The notes beneath the pieces are model-generated. The model was given only the letters and a program-made list of their open reading frames with translations. It searched no databases and was not told where the DNA came from. A stretch of DNA of 64,000 nucleotides from Klebsiella grimontii (GTDB lineage Bacteria; Pseudomonadota; Gammaproteobacteria; Enterobacterales; Enterobacteriaceae). The DNA lies in the NCBI RefSeq assembly GCF_900200035.1, contig NZ_FZTC01000017.1, forward strand, positions 62,001 through 126,000, given 5' to 3'. Shown piece after piece: positions 24,959 through 33,775 of this stretch (position 1 is the stretch's first letter; every line of letters begins with the position of its first letter). Made by a program: the position numbers and the translations under genes.

Positions 24959-25701
24959 TGGCCGCTGTTTGTATACAAGTGATCAACCCCAACACCAGCC
25001 TGGCAATGACGGAAACCATCGGCGCCGCCGCGCGGGCGGTCGCCGCGCCGGGAACCGAGATTCTGGCGGTCTGCCCCCGCGAAGGCGTCCCATCGATAGA
25101 GGGCCACTTTGATGAAGCCATCGCCGCCGTGGGCGTGCTGGAGCAGATCAAAGCCGGTCGCCAACAGGGGGTAGACGGGCACGTGATCGCCTGTTTTGGC
25201 GACCCCGGGCTGCTGGCGGCGCGCGAGCTGGCGCAGGGGCCGGTGGTGGGCATTGCCGAAGCGGCGATGCATATGGCGACGCTGGTGGCCACCCGTTTCT
25301 CCATCGTGACCACGCTGCCGCGCACCCTGATCATCGCCCGTCATCTGCTGCACCAGTATGGTTTTCATGACCACTGCGCAGCCCTGCACGCCATTGATTT
25401 ACCGGTGCTGGCGCTGGAGGACGGCAGCGGTGTGGCGCAGGAGAAGGTGCGTGCGCGCTGTATTCAGGCGCTAAAAGAGGACGGCTGCGGGGCCATCGTA
25501 CTGGGCTGCGGCGGGATGGCGACGCTGGCCCAGGAGCTGACCCGCGAGCTGCGCGTGCCGGTGATCGACGGCGTCAGCGCGGCGGTCAAAATGGTTGAGT
25601 CGCTGGTGGCGTTAGGCCTGTCGACCAGCAAGCACGGCGATTTAGCTTTTCCCGAAAACAAGGCGTTGAGCGGCAAATTTCAGGCATTAACCCCGTTTTG
25701 A
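24958..25701 (+). CDS. hpxA: HpxA, allantoin racemase
   Basis: The product has 247 residues of the Asp/Glu/hydantoin racemase family. The N-terminal VINPNTSLAMTETI loop is characteristic, and the two catalytic cysteines sit in VIACFGDPG (about residue 80) and IVLGCGGM (about residue 183). It interconverts R- and S-allantoin so that both enantiomers reach HpxB. Translationally coupled to hpxS and followed 16 bases later by hpxB. Confidence 0.92.
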   Translation: MAAVCIQVINPNTSLAMTETIGAAARAVAAPGTEILAVCPREGVPSIEGHFDEAIAAVGVLEQIKAGRQQGVDGHVIACFGDPGLLAARELAQGPVVGIAEAAMHMATLVATRFSIVTTLPRTLIIARHLLHQYGFHDHCAALHAIDLPVLALEDGSGVAQEKVRARCIQALKEDGCGAIVLGCGGMATLAQELTRELRVPVIDGVSAAVKMVESLVALGLSTSKHGDLAFPENKALSGKFQALTPF

Positions 25702-25717
25702 ATGAAAGAGGTGGCAG

Positions 25718-26650
25718 ATGGCATTTTTGGCAGACGATTACCCGCGCGACCTGCGCGGCTACGGCGGACAGCCGCCGCATGCGCGGTGGCCGAACAACGC
25801 GCGCATCGCCGTGCAGTTTGTGCTGAACTACGAAGAGGGCTCGGAAAACCACGTGCTGCACGGCGATGCCGGTTCTGAACAGTTTCTGTCCGATATTATC
25901 GGCGCCGCCAGCTACCCTGACCGGCATATGTCGATGGACTCCTTGTATGAGTACGGCAGCCGCGCCGGTTTCTGGCGCATCCATAATGAGTTCAGCAAGC
26001 GGGGACTGCCGCTGACCGTGTTCGGCGTTGCCATGGCGCTGGCGCGGCATCCCGAGGTGGTCGAGGCGATTAAGACGGCGAACTATGACGTGGTCAGCCA
26101 CGGCTGGCGCTGGATCCATTACCAGAATATGTCCATTGAGCAGGAGCGGGAGCATCTTCATAAAGCGGTGCAGGTGTTAACCGATCTGTTTGGCAAGCCG
26201 CCCACCGGCTGGTACACCGGGCGCGACAGCCCCAATACTCGCCAGCTGGTGGTGGAGCACGGCGGTTTTGATTACGACAGCGACTATTATGGCGACGACC
26301 TGCCGTTCTGGAGCGAGGTGGCCTGCGGCGACGGGACGCGTAGGCCGCACCTGATCGTGCCTTATACCCTCGATGCCAACGATATGCGCTTCGCCACCGC
26401 CCAGGGGTTTAATACCGCCGAGCAGTTTTACATCTATCTGAAAGACAGCTTTGATGTGCTGTATGAAGAGGGGGCCAGCGCGCCGAAGATGATGTCCATC
26501 GGTATGCACTGCCGCCTGCTGGGGCGTCCGGGCCGCTTTCGCGCGCTGCAGCGTTTCCTCGATTATGTGCAGCAGCACGACCGGGTCTGGGTCTGCACCC
26601 GTCAGCAGATCGCCGACCACTGGCGCGAGGTTCATCCGTTTGGTGGGTAA
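25718..26650 (+). CDS. hpxB: HpxB, PuuE-type allantoinase
   Basis: The product has 310 residues of the polysaccharide-deacetylase-like allantoinase family, unrelated to the amidohydrolase AllB. Diagnostic stretches are VQFVLNYEEGSENHVLHGDA, YEYGSRAGFWRI and SHGWRWIHYQNM. It opens the allantoin ring to give allantoate. Last gene of hpxSAB. A REP-like cluster follows, then the convergent hpxZ. Confidence 0.93.
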   Translation: MAFLADDYPRDLRGYGGQPPHARWPNNARIAVQFVLNYEEGSENHVLHGDAGSEQFLSDIIGAASYPDRHMSMDSLYEYGSRAGFWRIHNEFSKRGLPLTVFGVAMALARHPEVVEAIKTANYDVVSHGWRWIHYQNMSIEQEREHLHKAVQVLTDLFGKPPTGWYTGRDSPNTRQLVVEHGGFDYDSDYYGDDLPFWSEVACGDGTRRPHLIVPYTLDANDMRFATAQGFNTAEQFYIYLKDSFDVLYEEGASAPKMMSIGMHCRLLGRPGRFRALQRFLDYVQQHDRVWVCTRQQIADHWREVHPFGG

Positions 26651-26654
26651 AGTC

Positions 26655-26877
26655 GTTCCCCGGGTCGCGCCGCAAGCGGCTTACCCGGGCTACTGGCCTG
26701 CAGGCGCGAGTTAACCCGTAGCCCGGTCAGGGAAGCGCCACCGGGGAAGCAAACCGCAGAGCATTTCAGATCTGGCACATTCCCGGAGGCGATGCTGCGC
26801 ATCTGTCCGGGCTACCGGCCCGCAGACGGCGATGGACCCGTAGCCCGGGTAAGCGCAGCGCAACCCGGGGGATTCCC
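26655..26877. repeat. BIME/REP-like repeat cluster between hpxB and hpxZ
   Basis: At least three copies of a palindromic unit with the core GTAGCCCGG are packed here (about 26718, 26805 and 26838). The unit at 26718-26772 is the inverse of the one after hpxR, and the one at 26838-26876 matches that after ptsA at 55442. No gene fits here. Confidence 0.8.
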
Positions 26878-27264
26878 TTAACTCATTAAACTCACCTGGG
26901 CGGCGACGATGCGCCAGCCGAAGGGGAAGCGCACCCAGGTTTGCTGCTGTCGGCCAATGCGTTCGCTGCCTTCGCGGGTGAATTCGGTGCTGCACACCGC
27001 GTAATCCTCGCCGAAGGTGGTGATGGTGGTGTGCCGCAGCTCGCGCGCTAATCCGGCGGTGGGACGGGCGGCGCGAAAGGCGCGGATTTCGTCGATACCG
27101 TAGAGATTTTCCCCGGCCCCCAGCCGCACCGTGCGCTTATCGTGCCAGAACAGCTCATCCAGCACCGCGATATTATTGCTGACCAGCGCTTCCTCATAGC
27201 GGTAAAACGCCGCCGTCACCTCGGCGAGGATCCGCGGGCGATTAATATGCTCTTGCGTCATCAT
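26878..27264 (-). CDS. hpxZ: HpxZ, AtzH-like DUF3225 protein
   Basis: The product has 128 residues of the SnoaL/NTF2-like fold (DUF3225), with RILAEVTAAFYRYEEALVSN, ELFWHDKRTVRLGAGENLYG and the terminal WRIVAAQVSLM. The relative AtzH of s-triazine degradation acts on 1,3-dicarboxyurea. Here it ends the hpxWXYZ operon of uric-acid nitrogen release, overlapping hpxY by ATGA. Its substrate is not established; a carboxylated oxamate or urea is a reasonable guess. Confidence 0.85.
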   Translation of the reverse strand: MMTQEHINRPRILAEVTAAFYRYEEALVSNNIAVLDELFWHDKRTVRLGAGENLYGIDEIRAFRAARPTAGLARELRHTTITTFGEDYAVCSTEFTREGSERIGRQQQTWVRFPFGWRIVAAQVSLMS

Positions 27265-28658
27265 GCTGCTATCTCCACCGGGCGGGCGTCGGTCACGCCC
27301 GTCTCTTCCAGCGCCCGCGCGACCCGCAGACAGGCTTGTTCATTAAAAGGCGCGGCAATCAGCTGCAGGCCGATCGGCTGCCCGCTCGCCGTGCGCAGCG
27401 GCACGGTGACCACCGGCAGGCCAAGGAAGGAGATGGGCTGAGTCAGCATCCCCATACTGGCGCGGATCGGCAGCGGCTGGCCGTTGATCTCCATGTTCTG
27501 CGCGCCGATGAGCGTCGCGCTGCACGGCGTGGCCGGGGCGATAAGCACATCCGCATGGGCGAACAGGGCTTTAAACGCCTGCTGTGCGTGGCGGCGGAAG
27601 CGCTGGGCCTGAAGATACCAGGCCGACGGGATCATCGCGCCCGCCAGCAGGCGCTCGCGTGAGTTCGGCTCAAAACGTTCGGCCTGGCTACGCAGCGCGG
27701 GCAGGTACTGGTTGCCGCCCTCGGCGGCGCTGATAATAAACGCCGCCGAGCGGGCCAGCTCCGCCTCCGGGAAGATCAGCTCCTCATGCGCCGCCAGCGC
27801 CCCGGCGACGCGAGCGACGGCCGCGCGGGCGTCGTTATCGCACCATGTCGTAAAATAACCGCCGAGCGTGGCGCAGCGCAGGCCTTCGAGACCGCGCGAC
27901 AGCAGATTCGCCGTGCGCTCGCTGGCCTTGTCGGCCTGAAAACCATCGCCCGGATCGCGGCCCTGCAGGGCATCGTAAACTGCGGAAAGGTCGCTGACGC
28001 AGCGGGCAAACGGACCGATATGGTCGAGGCTGGCGACGAAAGGATGGCTCCCGGAACGCGACAAGCGGCCAAAGGTCGGCTTGAGGCCGAAGATCCCGCA
28101 CAGCGATGCCGGGACGCGAATGGAGCCGTTGGTGTCGCTCCCCAGCGAAAAATGCACCAGCCCGGCGGCCACCGCCGCCGCCGACCCGCCCGAGGAACCC
28201 CCGGCGATCCGCGAGAGATCGTGCGGGTTACGCGTCGCCCCGTAATGGCTGTTTTCGGTGGTAAACCCGTAGGCGTAGGCATCCATATTCAGCATCCCGG
28301 AGAGCAGCGCGCCCGCGCTGTGCAGCTGGCGCACCGCCCAGCTATCGGCAACGGCGGCGGGGCGATCGCCCAGCAGCTGCGCCCCGGCAAGGGTCGTGTG
28401 TCCGGCGACATCGAAAAGATTTTTCACCGCATAGGGAACGCCTGCCAGCGCGGGCAGAGGCTTTTTTTCCCGCCGCAGGGTATCGATATTTTCCGCCTCA
28501 GCGAGCATGCGTTTTTCGCTGACGTGGGTCCAGGCGTTGATCTGCGGGTTAACCCGCGCGATGTTCTCCAGGGTGTGGCGGGCGATCTCTTTGGCGCTGA
28601 GTTCGCCGCTGGCCAGCGCGCGCTGGATGTCGTGAATCGTCATTTCAGGCAGCTTCAT
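27261..28658 (-). CDS. hpxY: HpxY, AtzE-family amidase
   Basis: The product has 465 residues of the amidase-signature family. The catalytic triad is visible: lysine in VPYAVKNLFD (about residue 80) and the two serines in RIAGGSSGGSAAAVAAG (about 150-166). It most resembles AtzE (carboxybiuret hydrolase), which needs the small partner AtzG; hpxX encodes a comparable partner. Expected to hydrolyse a C-N bond in a ureide such as oxalurate. ATGA overlaps with both hpxX and hpxZ indicate coupled translation. Confidence 0.88.
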   Translation of the reverse strand: MKLPEMTIHDIQRALASGELSAKEIARHTLENIARVNPQINAWTHVSEKRMLAEAENIDTLRREKKPLPALAGVPYAVKNLFDVAGHTTLAGAQLLGDRPAAVADSWAVRQLHSAGALLSGMLNMDAYAYGFTTENSHYGATRNPHDLSRIAGGSSGGSAAAVAAGLVHFSLGSDTNGSIRVPASLCGIFGLKPTFGRLSRSGSHPFVASLDHIGPFARCVSDLSAVYDALQGRDPGDGFQADKASERTANLLSRGLEGLRCATLGGYFTTWCDNDARAAVARVAGALAAHEELIFPEAELARSAAFIISAAEGGNQYLPALRSQAERFEPNSRERLLAGAMIPSAWYLQAQRFRRHAQQAFKALFAHADVLIAPATPCSATLIGAQNMEINGQPLPIRASMGMLTQPISFLGLPVVTVPLRTASGQPIGLQLIAAPFNEQACLRVARALEETGVTDARPVEIAA

Positions 28659-28843
28659 GCTTTATAAACTCCAGCGATTTCGACGCGCTCGTCGAGGGGA
28701 AAGGCCAGCAGCGGCCCGGCCATGGCGGCAATGCGGCTAAACTGCACCCGGAGCTCTGCGCGCCGCGCATCGTCCAGCTCCAGCGCCAACAGCTGTTCCA
28801 TTTGCGTGAGGTAAGCGTCCCATTCGTTGTGCGGTGTGTTCAT
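28655..28843 (-). CDS. hpxX: HpxX, small AtzG/GatC-like partner of the amidase
   Basis: The product has 62 residues, mostly helical and acidic (WDAYLTQMEQLLALELDDAR, LLAFPLDERVEIAGVYKA). The size and the ending resemble AtzG, which wraps and stabilises AtzE as GatC does GatA. Start at the second ATG, six bases after AGGAG, which overlaps the hpxW stop. No catalytic residues are expected. Confidence 0.85.
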   Translation of the reverse strand: MNTPHNEWDAYLTQMEQLLALELDDARRAELRVQFSRIAAMAGPLLAFPLDERVEIAGVYKA

Positions 28844-28852
28844 CATCAGCTC

Positions 28853-30436
28853 CTAATATCCGGCGGCGGAGCCGTTGCTGCGCGGATCGCTGGCCCCCTC
28901 GAACAGACCGTTGGGGTGGCGAACGATCGCCCCGGCGTGGCCCATGGCTTCGCTGAAATCGGCTAGCACTTCAACGTCATGCCCTAGCTGACGCAGGCGG
29001 GCAACGCATTCGGCGCTGAAGCGGCCTTCCAGCTTGAGCGAGTCGGAGGTTTGCCCCCAGGTGCGTCCCAGCAGCCAGCGCGGCCGGGTGATGCTCTCCT
29101 GCAGCGGCGCGTTTTGCAGCACGTAGCGGGTGAAAATAGCGGCCTGGGTTTGCGGCTGACCGTCGCCGCCCATCGATCCGTACACCATCACCCGGCCATC
29201 GTTCAGCCTTGCTGCGGCGGGGTTGAGGGTGTGAAACGGCTGTTTGCCGGGCGCCAGCGCCAGCAGGTGGCTCGGGTCGAGGCTGAAAGAGGCCCCGCGG
29301 TTCTGCCAGACAATCCCGCTCTCCGGCAGCACCACGCCGCTGCCGAATTCGTGATAAAGGCTTTGAATAAAGGAGACCGCCAGTCCGCTTTTATCGATAA
29401 CCCCCATCCATACGGTATCGCCAGGGCCTTTGCCCGCGCCCCACGGGGCAGCCTGCTGGTCGTCGATGTTATCCGCTAGCGGCTGTAGCGCCGCCGCCGC
29501 CAGCAGGCTCTGGATATCGACATCAAGGTGGCGCGGATCGGTGATATGCGCGTCGCGCAGGCCGAAAGCCAGCTTGGTCGCCTCAACGATGCGGTGGACG
29601 GTCATCGCATCGTCGGCGTCGGCCATCGCCAGCTGGTCGGTGATGCCGAGGATTGCCAGCGAAACCAGCCCCTGGGTCGGCGGCGCGAGGTTCCACAGTT
29701 CCCCGTGCTGATGCTCAAGCCTGAGCGGCAGCGGGCGGCGGGCGCGATGCTGCTGCAGATCGCTGAGGGTCACGGGCAGTCCATACTGTTCCATACCGCG
29801 GGCCAGATGCTCCGCCAGCGGCCCGCGATAGAAGCTGTCCAATCCTTCCTCGCTTAACCGGCGCAGAGTGTTCGCCAGCGCCGGCTGCAAAAAGCGGCTC
29901 CCGGCCTTCGGCGGCTGGCCGTCCACCAGAAAGGTTTCGGCGAAGCCGGGCTGGTCGCGCAGTTCGCTGAATTTCCCGGCGGTGGCGCTGGCCTGCGAGG
30001 CGGTAACCGGGATGCCGCTCGCGGCGTAGCCGATGGCATCTTCCAGCAGCCGCGACAGCGGCAGCGATCTTCCACTTAACTCGCGCGAAACCTTCAGCGC
30101 TTCGTCCCAGCCGCTGACGGTGCCCGCTACGGTGAGGGCCGCCTGCGGGCCCCGGTGGGGGATCTGCGCCAGGCCGGCGTAGGCCTGCGGCGTCGCCAGC
30201 GAGCCCGCCGCGCCGCTGGCGTCAATGGCGATGGGGTCGCCTTCGGGCGGCACGATAAGCCAGAAGCCATCGCCGCCGAGGCCGTTCATATGCGGGTAAA
30301 CCACGGCGATGGTGGCGGCGGCGGCGGCCATCGCTTCTATCGCGCTTCCGCCTTCGCGCAGAACCGCCAGCGCGCTCTGGCTGGCCAGATGATGGGGCGC
30401 GACCGCCATCCCGTGGGCGGCAACATGACTTTGCAT
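28853..30436 (-). CDS. hpxW: HpxW, oxamate amidohydrolase
   Basis: The product has 527 residues of the gamma-glutamyltranspeptidase-like Ntn-hydrolase family. Self-cleavage is expected before Thr341 in GPGDTVWMGVIDKSG, which makes a large and a small subunit with Thr as the new N-terminal nucleophile. K. pneumoniae HpxW splits oxamate to oxalate and ammonia. It begins MQSHVAAHGMAVAPHHLAS without a signal peptide, unlike periplasmic GGT, so it is cytoplasmic. First gene of hpxWXYZ, divergent from hpxU. Confidence 0.92.
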   Translation of the reverse strand: MQSHVAAHGMAVAPHHLASQSALAVLREGGSAIEAMAAAAATIAVVYPHMNGLGGDGFWLIVPPEGDPIAIDASGAAGSLATPQAYAGLAQIPHRGPQAALTVAGTVSGWDEALKVSRELSGRSLPLSRLLEDAIGYAASGIPVTASQASATAGKFSELRDQPGFAETFLVDGQPPKAGSRFLQPALANTLRRLSEEGLDSFYRGPLAEHLARGMEQYGLPVTLSDLQQHRARRPLPLRLEHQHGELWNLAPPTQGLVSLAILGITDQLAMADADDAMTVHRIVEATKLAFGLRDAHITDPRHLDVDIQSLLAAAALQPLADNIDDQQAAPWGAGKGPGDTVWMGVIDKSGLAVSFIQSLYHEFGSGVVLPESGIVWQNRGASFSLDPSHLLALAPGKQPFHTLNPAAARLNDGRVMVYGSMGGDGQPQTQAAIFTRYVLQNAPLQESITRPRWLLGRTWGQTSDSLKLEGRFSAECVARLRQLGHDVEVLADFSEAMGHAGAIVRHPNGLFEGASDPRSNGSAAGY

Positions 30437-30604
30437 GGGGTGTCCTCAATTAACCGAATCGTCGCCAGAGGGTTGCAAAAGCTGTTCCATGTCTGAACGC
30501 AAAGTTTCAATCGCTGCTGGCGATGGGCGTTTTTTGCCGAACTGGCATGCATTATGAAAGGCGTTAGCGGTATAGTGCGGTGAAACGAAAGTTACAGAGG
30601 TCTT

Positions 30605-31444
30605 ATGCAACAGCTTGATGAACGACTAAAAGAGCAGTACCCGTCTTTATCGCCGCAGGAACAGCGGGTGGCGGATTTTATTTTCGATCATTTTGATGAC
30701 CTGATTAGCTACAACAGCGCAGAGCTGGCGCAGCTTAGCGGGGTATCGAAAGCCACGGTCAGCCGTCTGTTCAAGCGCCTGGGCTATGAGAAATATAAAG
30801 ATATGCGCGATGAGCTGCGCACCCTGCGCCAGAGCGGAATGCCGCTGACCGATAATCGCGATGCGGTGCAGGGCAACACGCTGCTGGCGCGCCACTATAA
30901 ACAGGAGATCGCCAACCTGACCCAGTGGGTTAACGCCCTTGATGTCCAGCAGTTCGCCGAGGCGATTCAGGCGCTGGTAAGCGCCCGGCGTATTGTGATT
31001 ATCGGCATGCGCAATGCTTATCCGGCGGCGCTGCATCTGCGCCAGCAGCTTCTTCAGGCGCGCGGGCAGGTGCTGGTGCTGCCGCAGCCGGGACAAAGCT
31101 TAAGCGAGGAGCTGGTGGATTTAACCGCTGACGATCTGGTGGTGGTGATGGCGTTTCGCCGCCGCCCGCGCATTATTCGCCCGCTGCTGCAGCAGCTACA
31201 GAGCAGCGGTATTCCGGCGCTGCTGATGTGCGAGCCGCAGGCCCACGGCCTGTTTCCGCTGGCGCGCTGGCGGCTTTGCGCGCCGCTGGATAGCGTATCG
31301 GCCTACGATAGCTACGCGTCGGTCAATAGCCTGATCAATCTACTGTCGAACGCGTTTCTGCACGAAATTCTCGATAAAGGCCGCCCGCGTATTCACGATA
31401 TTGCCACCCTCTATCAGCAGCTGGACGAGCTGGAACAACGATAA
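30605..31444 (+). CDS. hpxU: HpxU, RpiR-family repressor of allantoate genes
   Basis: The product has 279 residues. The N-terminal HTH (YNSAELAQLSGVSKATVSRL FKRLGYEKY) and the C-terminal sugar-isomerase-like (SIS) domain (RRIVIIGMRNAYPAALHLRQ) define the RpiR family. In K. pneumoniae HpxU represses the allantoate cluster. It lies between divergent hpxWXYZ and the downstream hpxFGHIJK, well placed to control both. Confidence 0.9.
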   Translation: MQQLDERLKEQYPSLSPQEQRVADFIFDHFDDLISYNSAELAQLSGVSKATVSRLFKRLGYEKYKDMRDELRTLRQSGMPLTDNRDAVQGNTLLARHYKQEIANLTQWVNALDVQQFAEAIQALVSARRIVIIGMRNAYPAALHLRQQLLQARGQVLVLPQPGQSLSEELVDLTADDLVVVMAFRRRPRIIRPLLQQLQSSGIPALLMCEPQAHGLFPLARWRLCAPLDSVSAYDSYASVNSLINLLSNAFLHEILDKGRPRIHDIATLYQQLDELEQR

Positions 31445-31465
31445 TGGGGCGCCAGCGTGGTGCCT

Positions 31466-31482
31466 TGCATGATTTTGGTGCG
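31466..31482. promoter_or_regulatory. NtrC-like enhancer site upstream of hpxF
   Basis: TGCATGATTTTGGTGCG agrees with TGCACC-N5-GGTGCA at 9 of 12 defined positions. It lies about 120 bases upstream of the sigma-54 -12 element of hpxF. Confidence 0.5.
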
Positions 31483-31590
31483 ACAAAATAATGGGGAAAC
31501 GCGCGGTCGTTTCCTCTTAATTCCTCACTTTCCCTTGTTTTACCTTCGCTTAGCCAAACGGCGGACTCACCCGATGCGCGGCGATTTATC

Positions 31591-31606
31591 TGGCACATTA
31601 GTTGCA
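31591..31606 (+). promoter_or_regulatory. Sigma-54 promoter of hpxFGHIJK
   Basis: TGGCACATTAGTTGCA is essentially the consensus -24/-12 element, with the right ten bases between GG and GC, 53 bases before the hpxF start. The clearest sigma-54 promoter in the window. Just downstream is an AT-rich imperfect palindrome (31606-31635) that could be the HpxU operator. Confidence 0.85.
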
Positions 31607-31658
31607 AAAGTGACTTTAAAGAATCTTTTGTTTCATGCTAACGTAACGGGTAAACACC

Positions 31659-32444
31659 ATGAAGAAACTGTTGATCGCACTGGCCGGGGCCGCTTGTCTG
31701 TTAACCAACCTCTCGGCGGCGAAGGCTGACCAGCTCCAGGATATTGAAAAGCGCGGCACGATCCGCATTGCGGTGCCGCAGGATTTCCCGCCGTTTGGCT
31801 CGGTGGGGACCGACCTTCAGCCGCAGGGCTACGACATCGATATGGCGCGCTACCTCGCCAAACAGATGAAGCTCAAGCTGCAGCTGGTGCCGGTCACCAG
31901 CGCCAACCGCGTGCCTTATCTGCAAACCGATAAGGTGGACCTGGTGATTTCCAGCCTCGGTAAAAACGCCGAGCGCGAGAAGGTGATCGATTTCAGCCGC
32001 GCCTACGCGCCGTTCTTCCTCGGCGTATTTGGTCCGAAGGGCGCAGAGCTGAAAGACCCGGCGGCGCTGAGCGGTAAAAGCGTTGGCGTGACCCGCGGCG
32101 CGGTGGAGGATATGGTGCTGACCAGCGTGGCGCCGAAAGAGGCGCAGATTAAGCGCTACGAAGACAACAACACCACGCTGTCGGCGTATCTTTCCGGCCA
32201 GGTGCAGTACGTCGCTACCGGAAACCTGGTGGTGGCGGCCATCTCCCGGCAGAACGCTGACAAAGCCCCGGTGCCGAGCTTTATGCTGAAAGACTCGCCG
32301 TGCTTTATCGGCCTGAAGAAAAATGAACCGGCCCTGAAGGCGAAAGTGGATGCGCTGATTGAGCAGGGGGTGAAAGACGGCACCCTCAACGGGCTGTCTG
32401 AGAAGTGGTTGAAAGCGCCGCTGCCTGCCAGCCTCGGCGCCTAA
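31659..32444 (+). CDS. hpxF: HpxF, periplasmic substrate-binding protein of a ureide/amino-acid ABC transporter
   Basis: The product has 261 residues: a signal peptide (MKKLLIALAGAACLLTNLSA, then AKA) and a type-II binding fold of the polar-amino-acid family (GTIRIAVPQDFPPFGSVG; PQGYDIDMARYLAKQ; DLVISSLGKNAEREKVIDFS). It gives specificity to the HpxGHI importer, whose substrate is probably allantoate or a related ureide given its operon. Ten bases before hpxG. Confidence 0.88.
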   Translation: MKKLLIALAGAACLLTNLSAAKADQLQDIEKRGTIRIAVPQDFPPFGSVGTDLQPQGYDIDMARYLAKQMKLKLQLVPVTSANRVPYLQTDKVDLVISSLGKNAEREKVIDFSRAYAPFFLGVFGPKGAELKDPAALSGKSVGVTRGAVEDMVLTSVAPKEAQIKRYEDNNTTLSAYLSGQVQYVATGNLVVAAISRQNADKAPVPSFMLKDSPCFIGLKKNEPALKAKVDALIEQGVKDGTLNGLSEKWLKAPLPASLGA

Positions 32445-32453
32445 GGTTCGGGC

Positions 32454-33119
32454 ATGACGGAGCAACTTCATTTCTCTGAGCTCTGGCCGCACTGGCCGGA
32501 GCTGCTGGCGGGGCTGTGGGTGACTATTCAGCTGACCGTGCTGGCGACGATAGGCGGCCTGACGATTGGCATTTTCGGCGCCGCCGTTCGCAGCGGGCGT
32601 CCGACGTGGTTCAGCCGGATATGGGGCGGGTATGTCGAACTGATTCGCAACACGCCGTTTGTGGTACAGCTGTTTTTTATCGTCTTCGGCTTACCGAACC
32701 TGGGGCTGAAGATGACGGCGGGCGAGGCCGCGCTGCTGGCGATGGTGGTGAACCTCGGGGCCTACAGTACCGAGATCGTACGTGCCGGTATTCAGGTGAC
32801 GCCGAAAGGGCAGTGGGAGGCGGGGCGCGTGCTCGGGCTGACCCGGACGCAGACCTTCATTCAGGTCATTCTGCCGCCCGCGCTACAGCGCATTTATCCG
32901 GCGCTGGTGAGCCAGTGCATCATCGTCATGCTCGGTTCGTCGGTGGTGTCGCAGGTCTCTTATGAAGAGCTGACCTTCGCCGCCAACCTGATTCAGTCGC
33001 GCACCTTCCTCAGCTTTGAGGTCTATCTGGTGACGACGGGGATTTATTTAGCGCTGTCGATAACGATGCGCCAGCTGCTGCTGGCGGCGGGACGTGAATG
33101 GCTGGGGGTACAGGCATGA
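32454..33119 (+). CDS. hpxG: HpxG, ABC transporter permease
   Basis: The product has 221 residues and about five membrane helices of the HisM/GlnP family, with the EAA loop KGQWEAGRVLGLTRTQTFIQ near residue 118. It should pair with HpxH to form the channel. Its stop overlaps the hpxH start (ATGA at 33116). Confidence 0.88.
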   Translation: MTEQLHFSELWPHWPELLAGLWVTIQLTVLATIGGLTIGIFGAAVRSGRPTWFSRIWGGYVELIRNTPFVVQLFFIVFGLPNLGLKMTAGEAALLAMVVNLGAYSTEIVRAGIQVTPKGQWEAGRVLGLTRTQTFIQVILPPALQRIYPALVSQCIIVMLGSSVVSQVSYEELTFAANLIQSRTFLSFEVYLVTTGIYLALSITMRQLLLAAGREWLGVQA

Positions 33120-33775
33120 TGACCACCTTTACCGATTGGGACATTGTCCGCAATCTGCTGCTGGCCGGGCGCTGGACGGTGCTGCTGTCGCTGGTGGCGT
33201 TTCTCGGCGGCGCGCTGGTGACGCTGCCGCTCCTGCTGCTGCGCATGACCGGCGGGCGCCAGGTAAAACGCCTGATCCGCGGCTATATCGAACTGTTCCA
33301 GGGGACGCCGCTGCTGATGCAGCTGTTTCTCGCCTTTTTCGGCGTGGCGCTGTTCGGCATCGACGTTTCGGCGTGGACCGCGGCCTCGCTGGCGCTGACG
33401 CTGTACACCAGCGCCTTTTTGCTCGATATCTGGTTCGGCAGCATTCGCGCCCTGCCAAAAGGGCAGTGGGAAGCGTCGCGCTGTCTGGGGCTGAGCTTTG
33501 GCCAGACGCTGTATCGCGTCGTCGCGCCGCAGGCGCTGCGGATCGCCATCGCCCCGACGGTCGGCTTTGCCGTGCAGGTGATCAAGGGCACGGCGCTGGC
33601 GTCGATTATCGGCTTCGTCGAGCTGACCAAAGCGGGCACCATGCTGACCAACGTCACCTATCAGCCGTTTAAAGTCTTTGCGCTGGTGGCGCTGGGCTAC
33701 TTCATTCTGTGTTATCCGCTGTCCCGCTACAGCCGTTATCTGGAGAACAAATTCAATGCCTCTCATCACCATTAA
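33116..33775 (+). CDS. hpxH: HpxH, ABC transporter permease
   Basis: The product has 219 residues, the second HisM/GlnP-type permease, with the EAA loop KGQWEASRCLGLSFGQTLYR. The start at 33116 (ATGA overlap with hpxG) is preferred to the earlier in-frame ATG. It overlaps the hpxI start by 20 bases. Confidence 0.88.
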   Translation: MMTTFTDWDIVRNLLLAGRWTVLLSLVAFLGGALVTLPLLLLRMTGGRQVKRLIRGYIELFQGTPLLMQLFLAFFGVALFGIDVSAWTAASLALTLYTSAFLLDIWFGSIRALPKGQWEASRCLGLSFGQTLYRVVAPQALRIAIAPTVGFAVQVIKGTALASIIGFVELTKAGTMLTNVTYQPFKVFALVALGYFILCYPLSRYSRYLENKFNASHHH

